Assembly: GCF_000382365.1 (NCBI RefSeq) | Contig: NZ_KB908217.1 | Coordinates: 186,001 to 250,000, forward strand | Length of the DNA stretch: 64,000 nucleotides | Direction of reading: 5' to 3' | DNA from: Pannonibacter phragmitetus DSM 14782 | GTDB lineage: Bacteria; Pseudomonadota; Alphaproteobacteria; Rhizobiales; Stappiaceae | Part shown: piece after piece, positions 8,238 to 18,586 of the stretch | How positions within the stretch are numbered: position 1 is the first letter of the stretch | Layout: every line of letters starts with the position of its first letter | Made by a program: the position numbers and the translations under genes | Notes under the pieces: generated by a model | What the model saw: the letters and a program-made list of their open reading frames with translations, nothing else | The model's database searches: none | What the model was told of the DNA's origin: nothing

Positions 8238-8648
8238 CTAAAAGCCCAGTGTTTCCAAGCCATTCTCAAGATAGTCGGCGAGCAGGGGCAGGCCGATCAG
8301 ATAGCTGGCGGTGCCCTTCATGCCTCTGGCCCGGGCTTCCTCGACGGCCTGTTCGAAGTCGCTGGCATCAAAGTCGCCGCGGCCGACCCAGGCAATGGCG
8401 ACCAGTTCGGCCGACTCATCCACGTTCAGGTCCGAGATCAGCTCCCGCAGTTCCTCCTCACTGAGGTCGATGGATTCCTCTTCCGCAAGGCCATCGTGCA
8501 TGTGGAGGTCGGAGAGATGGTCCTCGTCGAAATCGATGCCATTGCCTCGGTCCTCCTCGAAGGCGTCGTTGAGGGCAGCCGACGCGGCACGGGCCTTCTG
8601 CACCAGCATGCGGATGGTTTCGGGCGACAGGGTCAGTTCAACGGCCAT
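8238..8648 (-). CDS. DUF3775 domain protein
   Basis: 136-residue acidic protein matching the DUF3775 pattern: LSPETIRMLVQKARA near the start, an Asp/Glu-rich middle (EEDRGNGIDFDED and SEEELRELISDLNVDE), then LVAIAWVGRGDFDASDFEQAVEEARAR and a terminal YLIGLPLLADYLENGL. No enzymatic motif is visible. Start 8648 (MAVELTLSPET) begins at the domain; the longer frame upstream is not supported. Function unknown. Confidence 0.82.
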   Translation of the reverse strand: MAVELTLSPETIRMLVQKARAASAALNDAFEEDRGNGIDFDEDHLSDLHMHDGLAEEESIDLSEEELRELISDLNVDESAELVAIAWVGRGDFDASDFEQAVEEARARGMKGTASYLIGLPLLADYLENGLETLGF

Positions 8649-8765
8649 GGCAGAACTCCATGTGTCTTTCGCAGGCATCATTAAGTCACTGGATGAACAG
8701 AGACGCAACGGGGCAGGCCCGGAGGCGGCTGGTGCAATGCGGCACGCGGCCAAGTGTGTGCCGGA

Positions 8766-8808
8766 CATGCGAAAGCCCCGCAGAGCGCGCTCCCGGGGCT
8801 TTCGCATG
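8766..8808. repeat. Perfect 15-bp inverted repeat (hairpin)
   Basis: CATGCGAAAGCCCCG (8766-8780) and its exact reverse complement (8794-8808) enclose 13 nt. It lies between the end of the 107-residue gene and the start of the DUF3775 gene, both on the minus strand. No T-run follows, so it may be a transcript-end hairpin of another kind or a processing/attenuation structure. Confidence 0.7.
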
Positions 8809-8834
8809 AATACACGACGGATCCAGGCCACGAT

Positions 8835-9158
8835 TCACCCGGAGCGCAGAGCCTGAAGGTGGCGCAGGTCCTTGCCGGCCTGAGCGGGGTGCTGCATGTC
8901 TTGCCGGGCGGCGTTGTCCTGTCCGGGCTCATGTGCCGAAGGCGAAGAGCCGAGGAAGGCAACAGCTGCGGCGAGCATGACGCCGAACACAATCGCCATG
9001 CCGAGGGGGCGCAGGCTCGCCTCGTCCTCGGGGCGCGTCTTGCGCCCAGTCCTGATGGTGGCCATCGGCGGGGCATCCATCCGGGTATTCCCCGCTTGTG
9101 CCTGCCGTTCGGGTTCCGGCGCAGAGGAGCCTGTGGCTGTACGGTCAGCTCCGGTCAT
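8835..9158 (-). CDS. Hypothetical single-span membrane protein
   Basis: 107-residue frame with a basic, polar N-terminal part (about residues 1-50), one transmembrane helix (LGMAIVFGVMLAAAVAFLG) and a short polar tail. ATG 9158 lies 14 bases before the end of the upstream membrane-protein gene, with GGAGAGG as ribosome site, so the two are likely coupled. Unrecognised family; it could be a signalling or envelope accessory protein. Confidence is moderate because only coupling and topology support it. Confidence 0.5.
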   Translation of the reverse strand: MTGADRTATGSSAPEPERQAQAGNTRMDAPPMATIRTGRKTRPEDEASLRPLGMAIVFGVMLAAAVAFLGSSPSAHEPGQDNAARQDMQHPAQAGKDLRHLQALRSG

Positions 9159-9426
9159 CGCAGGTCCTCTCCGTCATGGGGAATGCCTGCCGCAGCGGGC
9201 GCGCCTCCAGATCCTGCAGCAGCTTCATGCCGAGGCTGAGGGTCAGGGAGAGCATGCCGGCGAAGGCCGCTGCCAGCGTCAGCATCAGGCCATCTTCTGA
9301 GGGGGACGCGGTCACCGCATAAATCGCAACGGCTGCAACGCCAGCACCGCCGGCGGCGGTGAAGGGGGTGAGCCGGAAAATCTCCTTGAAGGAGTTCTGT
9401 GGGTCGAGCATCGTCTGATCTACCAT
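9145..9426 (-). CDS. Hypothetical two-span membrane protein
   Basis: 93-residue protein with two predicted helices (FTAAGGAGVAAVAIYAVTA and LMLTLAAAFAGMLSLTLSLGM) joined by a short loop containing SPSEDG. ATG 9426 follows AAAGGG at good spacing. It overlaps the following small membrane-protein gene, and together they form a two-gene minus-strand unit divergent from the PAS-domain gene. Unrecognised family. Confidence 0.55.
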   Translation of the reverse strand: MVDQTMLDPQNSFKEIFRLTPFTAAGGAGVAAVAIYAVTASPSEDGLMLTLAAAFAGMLSLTLSLGMKLLQDLEARPLRQAFPMTERTCDDRS

Positions 9427-9655
9427 TCCAAGGCCCTTTCATCAGCGCCCAGACGGGCTGAAACTGGCCTGAAAATGCGACGGCCTGCGGCCCGGAAACA
9501 GGCGGGTTGCAGCATTTTTCATGGCCATTTCGTGGCGGGAAAGTTTCGGTTTGTAACGATCATCTTCACTGGATTTTTGCCCTTGCAGGCGATACCGGAA
9601 CGTACTGGATGTTTCGGAGCGGGGATGGGCCCGCCGCCGGGGACGGGCAAGAGGC

Positions 9656-10795
9656 ATGAGCGGATCAAGCGAGGCGGCTGCGGCAGTGATGCCCGAGCCG
9701 GACCAGAAGCTTTTGCAGACTGCGGCTTCCGCGGTGCCGGATGCTCACGCCGGACCCCATCTCAGTCTCTCCGGTCTTTGGTTTCTGATCGCTGATCCAT
9801 CCGCCAAGCGGCTGATGTGGCTTGAGACGGCGACCGCCCAGATCGAGGGCAAGGGTGCCGGACTGAAACAGGCCGCCCTGTCCGAGGCGCTTTCTGCGCT
9901 TGCACCGCAGACGCAGAAAAACCTTCTCAACCTGTTCAACACAGTCATCCGGAAGGGCAAGTGCGGCCCCATCGATGTGGGCACGGATGCGGAGAGTGGC
10001 ATTGCCGGCATCAGCCTGACCGGCTGGCGTTACGACGCCGGTGATGGGCGCCAGTTTGTCATCTGCCACCCGTCGACGGTGGCAGCTGGCGGAGAAGGCG
10101 GGCATGTGGTGCGCGGCCTTGCGCCGATCCTGAAGCACTTCGTGGAGAATTCAGGCAAGATCGTCATGACGGCGGATAATTTCGGCTATGTCCGCTATGC
10201 CAGCCCCGGCTTCTTTCACGCCTTCGGCATTGACGATCCGGCGCTTTGCATCGGCCGCAACATTGCCCACATCCCGAAGCGTGTCGGCAAGACGCTCGCG
10301 GCTCTGATCCAGACGGTTCTCGCCCGCTCGTCCAGCGCTTCCGGCAAGGGGCGCTTCAAGATGCCGAATGGCGACACCATGGTGATGCACTATTCGGCCC
10401 TGTTCTTCCGTCTTTCAGAGACAGCGGGCGGCGTTGTCTTCACGGCAGAGCCGGATGGCCACAGCGAAGCGGATTTTACCCGGATTTTCGATGTGCTGAC
10501 GTCGCCGGTGATCGTCGTGGACACGAAGACACGCAAGATGCTGGCCGCCAACAAGGCGGCACGCAAGGCCTTTCAGCTGACCCAGCAGTCGATGGACGAG
10601 CATCCCATCACAGAGACCCTGCTGCATCCCAAGAGTTACGGACTGCTGCTCGAAGCCGCAAAGAAGGCTAACAACATTCCCATCGCCGTGGTGGTGAACA
10701 GCCTTGACGGTTCGTCCAGAAACAAGCGCATCCGCGCGATCTTCATCGACAACGACGAGGACCCGCCGCATCTGGTGCTGGAAAGCCGGGCCTGA
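9656..10795 (+). CDS. PAS-domain protein, cytoplasmic
   Basis: 379 residues with no membrane segment. An N-terminal divergent sensory part (about 35-150) is followed by a PAS-like domain (about 165-265, with GKIVMTADNFGYVRYASPGFFHAFGI) and a second one (about 275-375, FTRIFDVLTSPVIVVDTKTRKMLAANKAARKAF). There is no kinase, cyclase or receiver domain, so it probably works by protein-protein contact. It is convergent with a PAS-PAS chemoreceptor and shares a terminator with it, so a shared signalling role is possible but unproven. AAGAGG precedes the start. Confidence 0.75.
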   Translation: MSGSSEAAAAVMPEPDQKLLQTAASAVPDAHAGPHLSLSGLWFLIADPSAKRLMWLETATAQIEGKGAGLKQAALSEALSALAPQTQKNLLNLFNTVIRKGKCGPIDVGTDAESGIAGISLTGWRYDAGDGRQFVICHPSTVAAGGEGGHVVRGLAPILKHFVENSGKIVMTADNFGYVRYASPGFFHAFGIDDPALCIGRNIAHIPKRVGKTLAALIQTVLARSSSASGKGRFKMPNGDTMVMHYSALFFRLSETAGGVVFTAEPDGHSEADFTRIFDVLTSPVIVVDTKTRKMLAANKAARKAFQLTQQSMDEHPITETLLHPKSYGLLLEAAKKANNIPIAVVVNSLDGSSRNKRIRAIFIDNDEDPPHLVLESRA

Positions 10796-10814
10796 GGGGA
10801 AAGGCCCGGCTTTC
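10781..10814. terminator. Bidirectional terminator hairpin between convergent genes
   Basis: GAAAGCCGGGCC (10781-10792) and its perfect reverse complement (10803-10814) form a 12-bp stem. The left arm overlaps the stop region of the PAS-protein gene, and the A/T ends give short U-runs in both directions. Confidence 0.75.
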
Positions 10815-10820
10815 TCTGCG

Positions 10821-12296
10821 TCAGCGTGACTTGAGGAAAGCCTCGATCTCGCTGTTGGCCTTCTGCACGCCCTTCACCTTGTCCACCATGCCCATGACGG
10901 TCTGGGCCGACATGCGGGTCTTGTTGCTGGCATCCGACACGCTGGAAATGGCGCGGGTCACCTCCTGCGAAGCGGCCTGCTGCTGGGTCATGGCTGCCGC
11001 GACCGCGGAAGACAGCGAATCCAGCTCGCGGATCATGTCGATGATCGAGCGAATGGCGGTCATTGCACCGCTTGTCTGGCTCTGCATGGCCTCAATCTGC
11101 GCACGGATCTGCTCCGTCTCACGGCTGGTCTGCTCCGACAGCCCCTTCACTTCCGCCGCAACGACGGCGAAGCCCCGGCCAAGCTCACCGGCACGCGCAG
11201 CCTCGATGGTGGCATTGAGCGCCAGAAGCTTTGTCTGGTCGGCAATGGACTGAATGGTCCCCATGATGGTGCCGATGGATTCCGACGCATTCTTCAGCGC
11301 CTCGATCTGACCGGCGGTGGAATCGGCCTGTTCCGTCGCTGCGCGGGACTTCTGCGCTGCCGTCGTCATGCGGTGCGCAATCTCGGAGAAGGAGGCTGCC
11401 ATTTCTTCGGCAGCGGAGGACACGGAAGTGGCCTGGCTGCCGGCGGCTTCTGCCGTATGCAGCATGCTGGCGGCGGTGTCGTCCAGCTCGGTGCCGATCT
11501 CGTTCATGGTCGTGACAACGCCGCTGATCTGGTCGGTCACATGGGTCTGGTCGGTGATGATCGACCAGCTCAGCATCGGGCCAAGATAGCTTCCGTCCGT
11601 GTCCTGAATGGCCGAGACGTCAAGCCGGAGCGTTTCCGGCCCGACCTTGATGTTGGCGCGCCAGGGCAGGTTGGAGGGATCGGACAGGATCTTGCGCTGG
11701 TGGCCTGGGTGCTTGTGGAACACGTCAATGGAGCTGCCGAGCAGGTCCTTCACCTTGATGGGCAGGTATTTCTCGACCGTTTCAAGCGTTTTCAGGCTGG
11801 TCTGGTTGACGTAATCGATCTCGAAGGTTTTCGGATCACAGGTCATCACGTTGATCGGCATCTTGTCGATCATCTGCAGCAGGCGCTTGGTTTCCCTGTC
11901 CGCCCTGTACTGTTCGGTGACAATGCTCCAGACGAGCGAGGCCTTGATATAACGGCCAGCTGCGTCATAGATCGCCGAAATATGCAGGTCGATGACCTCA
12001 TCGCCGAGCTTGATACGTGCCTTGTGCGGCAGCTTCTTGGGGTCCCCGATGATCCGGCGCTGATGTTCCGGATGCTTGTGGAACACGTCGATGCAGGTGC
12101 CGACGATTTTCGAGGGATCCAGATTCAGGATGTGCTTGAGCTTGTCCACCAGGCCGATCGAAGCCTTGTTGGCATAGTCGATGCAGAAGCTCGAAAGATC
12201 GCAGGTCATGACGGCAACCGGCAAGTCGTCCAATGCCTGAAGGGCATCCCGGTTTATGCTGCGCTGCATGCTGCCGATGGAGAACAGGCTGGCCAT
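10821..12296 (-). CDS. Soluble methyl-accepting chemotaxis protein with two PAS domains
   Basis: Cytoplasmic chemoreceptor of about 491 residues. Two similar PAS modules (VMTCDLSSFCIDYANKAS and VMTCDPKTFEIDYVNQTS, each with an FHKHPxHQR element) precede a coiled-coil signalling domain. Its hairpin tip is recognisable as IADQTKLLALNATIEAARAGELGRGFAVVAAEVKGLSEQTS. There is no transmembrane segment or HAMP, so it senses an internal signal, perhaps through a flavin or haem in PAS. Start 12296 is preferred because of GGAG nine bases upstream; ATG 12344 and TTG 12383 in frame are alternatives. Confidence 0.92.
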   Translation of the reverse strand: MASLFSIGSMQRSINRDALQALDDLPVAVMTCDLSSFCIDYANKASIGLVDKLKHILNLDPSKIVGTCIDVFHKHPEHQRRIIGDPKKLPHKARIKLGDEVIDLHISAIYDAAGRYIKASLVWSIVTEQYRADRETKRLLQMIDKMPINVMTCDPKTFEIDYVNQTSLKTLETVEKYLPIKVKDLLGSSIDVFHKHPGHQRKILSDPSNLPWRANIKVGPETLRLDVSAIQDTDGSYLGPMLSWSIITDQTHVTDQISGVVTTMNEIGTELDDTAASMLHTAEAAGSQATSVSSAAEEMAASFSEIAHRMTTAAQKSRAATEQADSTAGQIEALKNASESIGTIMGTIQSIADQTKLLALNATIEAARAGELGRGFAVVAAEVKGLSEQTSRETEQIRAQIEAMQSQTSGAMTAIRSIIDMIRELDSLSSAVAAAMTQQQAASQEVTRAISSVSDASNKTRMSAQTVMGMVDKVKGVQKANSEIEAFLKSR

Positions 12297-12397
12297 CTGT
12301 GGGCACTCCGCTTGGTGTATGTATGCGTTTTTCCACGTACTCATTACTTGAGACTTAAGCTCACTCTGCGGCGTCTTTTCCAAAATGGAAAAATTAA

Positions 12398-13825
<1,428 letters not shown>

Positions 13826-13854
13826 GCCGTATCTGACGGTAAGTGATTGAAGAG

Positions 13855-13882
13855 CCCGCCGGTGAAAGCCGGCGGGTTTTTT
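13855..13882 (+). terminator. Rho-independent terminator of the aminotransferase gene
   Basis: CCCGCCGG and CCGGCGGG pair around a six-base loop, followed by TTTTTTG, 30 bp after the stop codon. Confidence 0.92.
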
Positions 13883-13954
13883 GTTTTCGCAGTCGCGCAT
13901 TTCACCGGGAGCTGCACACAGTGCGGCACCGCTGCGCACATGAAATACTGCCTT

Positions 13955-14010
13955 GAGCTGGTCAAGCCCGTGCGGCGCCTGAGCAATTTCAAGGCGTGAT
14001 GCGGCAGTAT
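13955..14010 (+). repeat. Dispersed 56-bp repeat, copy A (possible gene relic)
   Basis: Ungapped match to 23585-23640, about four of five bases identical by eye. Both copies can be read as a peptide ending in L-x3-F-K-A followed by TGA (here ELVKPVRRLSNFKA), which suggests the 3-prime end of the same lost gene, possibly a transposase. The origin is inferred. Confidence 0.5.
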
Positions 14011-14049
14011 ATCAGCGCCTTGGTATCAGAACCTCCAACGTACAGGCCG

Positions 14050-14258
14050 CAGGTCCCTAACGGGCCCCGGCACAAGGCCGGGGCGGCGCGGTAATGGTAC
14101 CTTGGGGGCAGTTGCCCAACTCAGGCAACTGCCGATCATTGATCTCAATCCGTGCTTCCCCACCGCGCCGTCCCGGCCTCCGTGCCGGGACCTGTGAGGA
14201 AAGCACTGCCTTCCGCCTCTCTCAGGCCGTCGCCCCGGCCTTTGAGCCGGGACGACGG
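14050..14258. repeat. Cluster of three REP-like palindromes
   Basis: Palindromic units at about 14050-14092, 14161-14195 and 14226-14258, built on GTCCCGGC-N5-8-GCCGGGAC. The first two face each other, as in paired REP (BIME) elements. The whole gap 13883-14276 holds only these and the dispersed repeat; no gene is seen in it. Confidence 0.75.
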
Positions 14259-14276
14259 ACAATCAAGGCAAATGGC

Positions 14277-14618
14277 TCACTTCCCCTTCGGCTTCCCGTA
14301 GATATCCCGGTACTCCGGATTGGTGGGGCAGCCGGGCTGGGTGCAGGGCTGGGCCAGTTCCCTGGCCCGTTCGCGGCGGTGTTCGGCTTCGAGCTGCTGG
14401 CGCTTGTCGAGGCCTTGCGTCTGCTGCTGCTGGCTTTTGTCCAGAAGCATGCGCCCGGCCTGACCGCGCATGGACGGGGCGGCGGCGGTGCCGTTGTCGC
14501 TGGAGCGGCGCAGGGCGGAAGTCTGGGCCTGTGCCTCGGACCATGAGTCAAACGGCAGCAGGGTTGCCGCCAGAAGCAGGGCGGTTGCCACAAGGCCTTT
14601 GAGCGTCTGGATCTGCAT
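14277..14618 (-). CDS. Hypothetical secreted/periplasmic protein
   Basis: 113-residue frame starting with a clear Sec signal peptide (hydrophobic LVATALLLAATLLPF, cleavage after AQA near residue 32). The mature part is Gln- and Arg-rich and ends with PCTQPGCPTNPEYRDIYGKPKGK, which contains two Cys that could form a disulphide. Unrecognised family. It is divergent from the EF-G-like gene. Confidence 0.6.
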   Translation of the reverse strand: MQIQTLKGLVATALLLAATLLPFDSWSEAQAQTSALRRSSDNGTAAAPSMRGQAGRMLLDKSQQQQTQGLDKRQQLEAEHRRERARELAQPCTQPGCPTNPEYRDIYGKPKGK

Positions 14619-14951
14619 GCTGACTTCGGCCTTTCGCTGCCTTGTCCGGTTGTCTCTTGCCTTGTTGTGGCCCGCATATGCGGCAGGGGCAAGGCCGTTT
14701 GATGCTGCAGTGCCGCACATCTTTTGCTTGCAAATGGCGCCCGCGCGGCGCGACGATGCCTTTAACAGCGACGTGGCGGCGTCAAACGCGCGCGAAGCTG
14801 CAATGCTCAAACGCCGCAGGGCCTGGCCCGGCTCCGGAGCGTCCGGACAAGACGGCTCATGTCCCTGCAGCGGGTGGACGGCGCGCAGACGCGGCGTCAT
14901 CTCCTGCCGCGATCCTCGCGCTGGCAACACAAGCCAACGGGAGACGGCAGC
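14619..14951. other. Divergent intergenic region
   Basis: 333 bp between the secreted-protein gene and the EF-G-like gene, expected to hold both promoters. A frame on the plus strand could extend the EF-G-like protein to 14859, but it has no family-like residues. No further feature is recognised. Confidence 0.5.
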
Positions 14952-17012
14952 ATGAGCGGCATTCAGGAAAGCACCAGCAGCGGCAGACGATCCGGCCCCC
15001 GCTGCATCGCGATTGTCGGGCCCTTCGGAAGCGGCAAGACAACCCTGATGGAAGCCATATTGGCGCGCACGGGGGCAATTTCCAGACAAGGCAGCCAGGC
15101 AGGCGGCAACATGACGGGCGATGCCTCACCGGAGGCGCGGGCTCACGGCATGAGCATCGAGATGAACATCGCCGGGGCGGAGTATCTGGGGGACCACTAT
15201 ACCTTCCTCGATTGCCCCGGCTCCGTCGAGTTTCTCACCGACACGGAAGGCGCCCTGTGCGGCGCGGATCTGGCGATCGTGGTGGCGGAAGCCGACGAGA
15301 AGAAGGTTCCCGCGCTGCAACTGATCCTCAAGATGCTGGAAGAGCGCGGTGTGCCCCGGCTTCTGTTCCTCAACAAGATCGACAAGGCCACCCAGCGGGT
15401 GCGCGACGTGCTGCAGATGCTGCAGCCGGCCTCCAGCGTGCCGCTGGTTTTGCGGCAGATCCCCATCTGGAAGAACGGCATCGCCGTGGGCTTCATCGAT
15501 CTTGCCCTGGAGCGGGCCTTTGTCTACCGCGAGCATGCGGAAAGCCTCGTGATCGACATGCCGGGTGATGAACTTGCCCGCGAGGTGGAAGCGCGCTTCT
15601 CCATGCTGGAACGGCTGGCCGACCACGACGATGTGCTGATGGAAACCCTGCTGGAGGACATGGCGCCGGGCCGGGAGCGGGTGTTCACCGATCTCGCCGA
15701 AGAAATGCGGCAGGGACTGATCTGCCCGGTCTTCATCGGCTCTGCAGAACACGGCAACGGTATCCAGCGGCTGATGAAGGCCCTGCGCCATGAAGCGCCG
15801 GATGTTGGGGCGACGCGTGCTCGGCTGGGCCTGAGCCCCTCCACCGAAGCCGGCGTGGTGGTGAAGACGCTGCACACGCTGCATGGCGGCAAGCTGTCGG
15901 TGACGCGGGTGCTGGGCGGCACGGTGGCCGAGGGGCAGGCGCTGTATCTGCCGGAGGGCGGAGCGGAGAAGCCATCCGGCCTGCTTTCGCTGTTTGGCCA
16001 GCAGGCGAGCCGCCGGGGCGCGGCAGGAGAGGGGGAAACCGTGGCGCTGGCGAAGCTCGACGGAGCGCAGACCGGCATGCTGCTGGGGCTGAAGGAGCCG
16101 ATACGCCAGTGGATGCCTTTCCGGCGGCCTGAGCCGGTGATGGGACTGGCCATCTCCACGGCTGACCACAAGGACGACGTGAAGCTCTCCGCTGCCCTGC
16201 AAAAATTGACAGAGGAAGACCCCGCTCTGCATGCGCGGCTGAGCGAGGCGACCGGCGAAACCCTGCTGGAAGGACAGGGCGAAATGCACCTGCGTGTCGC
16301 ACTGGCCCGGCTTAAGGGCAAATATGGCCTGACGGTGGAGGCGCGCGCGCCTCAGATTGCCTATCGTGAAACCATCCGCAAGGGCACCAGCGTGCGCGGG
16401 CGGCACAAGAAGCAGTCGGGCGGGCATGGCCAGTTCGGCGATGTGGTGCTGGAAATCCGCCCGCTGGGGCGCGGCGAGGGCTTTGTCTTTGCCGAGAAGA
16501 TCACCGGCGGCGTGGTGCCGCGCCAGTATATTCCGTCCGTGGAAGAGGGCGTGCGCGATGCGTTGGGCCACGGTGCCCTGGGCTTCCCGCTGGTGGATAT
16601 CTCGGTCGTGCTGACGGACGGGTCCTATCACTCGGTCGACAGTTCCGATCTGGCCTTCCGCATGGCGGCGATTACGGCGATGCGCGAGGGGCTGCCGGAG
16701 TGCAGCCCGGTGCTGCTGGAGCCGATGGACGAGGTGATCGTGGTGTGCCCGTCCGAAGCGACGGCGCGCATAAACGCCATCATCCCGGCCCGGCGCGGCC
16801 AGATCCTCGGCTTTGATGCAAGGCCCGCCTGGGCTGGATGGGACGAGGTGCGCTGCCTGATGCCGCAGGCGGAGCTGGACGGTCTGATCGTGGAACTGAG
16901 ATCCGCAACGGCAGGGGCGGGCAGCTTCCACCGCCGCTTTGACCATCTGGCAGAGGTGACCGGCAAGCTCGCAGATCAGATACTTGCCCGCGAGCGGCAG
17001 AAGGCTGCATAA
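14952..17012 (+). CDS. EF-G-like translational GTPase
   Basis: 686-residue paralogue of elongation factor G with the domain order GTPase / domain II / III / IV / V. The P-loop reads GPFGSGKTT (canonical EF-G has a His-containing loop), G3 is DCPGS and G4 is NKID. Domain III-IV landmarks include GQGEMHLRVALARL and GHGQFGDVVLEI, with KYGLTVEARAPQIAYRETI between them. EF-G-like paralogues of this type are widespread in alphaproteobacteria and are of uncertain role (not the main translocase). Start 14952 begins at the first conserved segment; earlier residues look non-coding. Confidence 0.85.
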   Translation: MSGIQESTSSGRRSGPRCIAIVGPFGSGKTTLMEAILARTGAISRQGSQAGGNMTGDASPEARAHGMSIEMNIAGAEYLGDHYTFLDCPGSVEFLTDTEGALCGADLAIVVAEADEKKVPALQLILKMLEERGVPRLLFLNKIDKATQRVRDVLQMLQPASSVPLVLRQIPIWKNGIAVGFIDLALERAFVYREHAESLVIDMPGDELAREVEARFSMLERLADHDDVLMETLLEDMAPGRERVFTDLAEEMRQGLICPVFIGSAEHGNGIQRLMKALRHEAPDVGATRARLGLSPSTEAGVVVKTLHTLHGGKLSVTRVLGGTVAEGQALYLPEGGAEKPSGLLSLFGQQASRRGAAGEGETVALAKLDGAQTGMLLGLKEPIRQWMPFRRPEPVMGLAISTADHKDDVKLSAALQKLTEEDPALHARLSEATGETLLEGQGEMHLRVALARLKGKYGLTVEARAPQIAYRETIRKGTSVRGRHKKQSGGHGQFGDVVLEIRPLGRGEGFVFAEKITGGVVPRQYIPSVEEGVRDALGHGALGFPLVDISVVLTDGSYHSVDSSDLAFRMAAITAMREGLPECSPVLLEPMDEVIVVCPSEATARINAIIPARRGQILGFDARPAWAGWDEVRCLMPQAELDGLIVELRSATAGAGSFHRRFDHLAEVTGKLADQILARERQKAA

Positions 17013-17023
17013 AGGAGGTCTCC

Positions 17024-17236
17024 ATGCAGCCCTTCGGGCTGCTGCCAACAGGAGGGGCGAGGCCGGTGCGGACGGGCGCCGGCCTCATCTTCCTGCCCGA
17101 GTTCTTGCCCGAGCTCCTGCCTGATACACGCCTGACGCCCGTCAGATACTCAATCCTGCGTGCGCAGGGGCTCGCCAGACGTCACCAGAGCGTTATTTGC
17201 ATCTTCAGAATTTCAGGCGTTTGCTGTGGGCGCTGA
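17024..17236 (+). CDS. Possible small protein (weakly supported)
   Basis: 70-codon frame following a near-perfect Shine-Dalgarno sequence (AAAGGAGGT, five bases before ATG), between the EF-G-like gene and msrP. The peptide has no recognisable motif or clear membrane segment. The first codons also form a 7-bp hairpin (GCAGCCC-TTC-GGGCTGC, 17026-17042), so the site may instead be an mRNA-end structure with a chance ribosome site. Confidence 0.3.
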   Translation: MQPFGLLPTGGARPVRTGAGLIFLPEFLPELLPDTRLTPVRYSILRAQGLARRHQSVICIFRISGVCCGR

Positions 17237-17249
17237 TCAGGAGGACAAG

Positions 17250-18221
17250 ATGCATATCATCCGCAAGCCGGGCTGGGCCCTGCCCGAGCATATGGCAACA
17301 CCGGAGCACCTGTTCTGGAACCGCCGCGCGGTTCTGGGGGGCATGGCGGGCGCGGGCGCGCTGGCACTGGGGGCGGGGCTGCCATCCGGCGCAAGGGCGC
17401 AGGATGGTGCCGCAGACCCGAGCGCCAGCCTCTATCCGGTGAAACGCAACGAGGCCTATACGCTGGACCGTGCGCTCAGCCAGGAAAAGCACGTCACCAG
17501 CTTCAACAATTTCTACGAATTCGGCACCAGCAAGAGCATCTCCCGTGCGGCGCAGGCCCTGCCCATCCGCCCGTGGACGGTGACAATCGACGGCATGGTG
17601 GACAAGCCGCAGCAGATCGGCATCGATGATCTTCTGAAGGCCATGCCGCTGGAAGAGCGGCTCTACCGCTTCCGCTGCGTCGAGGCCTGGTCCATGGCCG
17701 TGCCCTGGTCCGGTTTCGCCCTGTCGGAACTGGTGAAGCTGGCCAGCCCCCAGGCAGGCGCCAAATACCTGCGCTTCGAGACCTTCCAGGACGCGAGCAT
17801 TGCGCCGGGCCAGAACATGGTCTGGTATCCGTGGCCCTATGTGGAGGGCGTGACCATGGCCGAGGCCACCAACGAGCTGGCCTTCATGGTGACCGGCGTT
17901 TATGGCAAGCCGCTGCCCAAGCAGAATGGCGCGCCGCTGCGTCTCGCCCTGCCGTGGAAATACGGCTTCAAGTCGATCAAGAGCATCGTCCGCATCACCT
18001 TCACCGATGAGCGGCCAAAGACCATGTGGGAAGCGCTGGGGCCGACCGAATACGGCTTCTGGGCCAATGTGAACCCTGAAGTCGCTCATCCGCGCTGGAG
18101 CCAGGCGCAGGAAGACGTGCTGGGCACTGGCGAAACCGTTCCGACGCTGCTCTACAACGGCTATGCCGAGCAGGTGGCTGGCCTTTATAAAGGCATGGAA
18201 GGCGAGAAGCTTTTCATGTGA
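17250..18221 (+). CDS. msrP: Protein-methionine-sulfoxide reductase catalytic subunit MsrP
   Basis: 323-residue periplasmic molybdoenzyme (YedY/MsrP family) that reduces methionine sulfoxide in oxidised envelope proteins. It has a Tat signal (NRRAVLGGMAGAGALALGAG), the family start KRNEAYTLDRALSQEKHVTSFNNFYEFG, and the molybdopterin ligand Cys in YRFRCVEAWSMAVPWSGF. YGFKSIKSIVRI follows in the C-terminal part. CAGGAGGA precedes ATG 17250. The usual membrane haem partner gene msrQ does not follow; it would have to be elsewhere or replaced by another electron donor. Confidence 0.93.
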   Translation: MHIIRKPGWALPEHMATPEHLFWNRRAVLGGMAGAGALALGAGLPSGARAQDGAADPSASLYPVKRNEAYTLDRALSQEKHVTSFNNFYEFGTSKSISRAAQALPIRPWTVTIDGMVDKPQQIGIDDLLKAMPLEERLYRFRCVEAWSMAVPWSGFALSELVKLASPQAGAKYLRFETFQDASIAPGQNMVWYPWPYVEGVTMAEATNELAFMVTGVYGKPLPKQNGAPLRLALPWKYGFKSIKSIVRITFTDERPKTMWEALGPTEYGFWANVNPEVAHPRWSQAQEDVLGTGETVPTLLYNGYAEQVAGLYKGMEGEKLFM

Positions 18222-18365
18222 GGCTGTCCGGCTTTAGCGATGCAATGCGGAAGGCTCCGGGGTATCTCCGGGGCCTTCTGCATTCTGGCTGAGGCCTTTC
18301 CTGCGCTGCACCGGCCGTAGCGAAGTGGAGAGCCGGGTGACGGAGATTGTGGCAGAACGTCCCTC

Positions 18366-18497
18366 ACAGGTCCCGGCGCAAGGCCGGGACGGCGCGGTGG
18401 AGATGCTGTGCGGTGGGCACACAGTTGCCCGTAGCAGGTCCCTGTGCGAACGGAGATCTGTTTTCTACGCCGTCCCGGCCTCCGTGCCGGGACCTGT
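18366..18497. repeat. Paired REP-like palindromes (BIME-like)
   Basis: Unit 18366-18399 (ACAGGTCCCGGC ... GCCGGGACGGCG) and unit 18468-18497 (CGCCGTCCCGGC ... GCCGGGACCTGT) are in opposite orientation about 70 bp apart. They match the family seen at 14.1 kb, 26.6 kb and 41.2 kb. Confidence 0.75.
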
Positions 18498-18558
18498 CAT
18501 GGGCGCACCGCTTGCCGGAGGTTGCTCTGAAGCCACCCTCTTTTCCAAGCCGCAAGGC

Positions 18559-18586
18559 AAAAAAAAGCCGGGTCAAAAGACCCGGC
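18559..18586 (-). terminator. Strong rho-independent terminator (minus strand)
   Basis: Stem GCCGGGTC/GACCCGGC with a four-base loop, followed on the minus strand by eight T residues (the A-run 18559-18566). It ends the predicted sRNA rather than an annotated protein gene. Confidence 0.9.

Noticed and set aside
17013-17249. Terminator after the EF-G-like gene
   Set aside because: The hairpin GCAGCCC-TTC-GGGCTGC has no U-run and sits inside a frame with a good ribosome site, so it is reported only as part of the weak small CDS.
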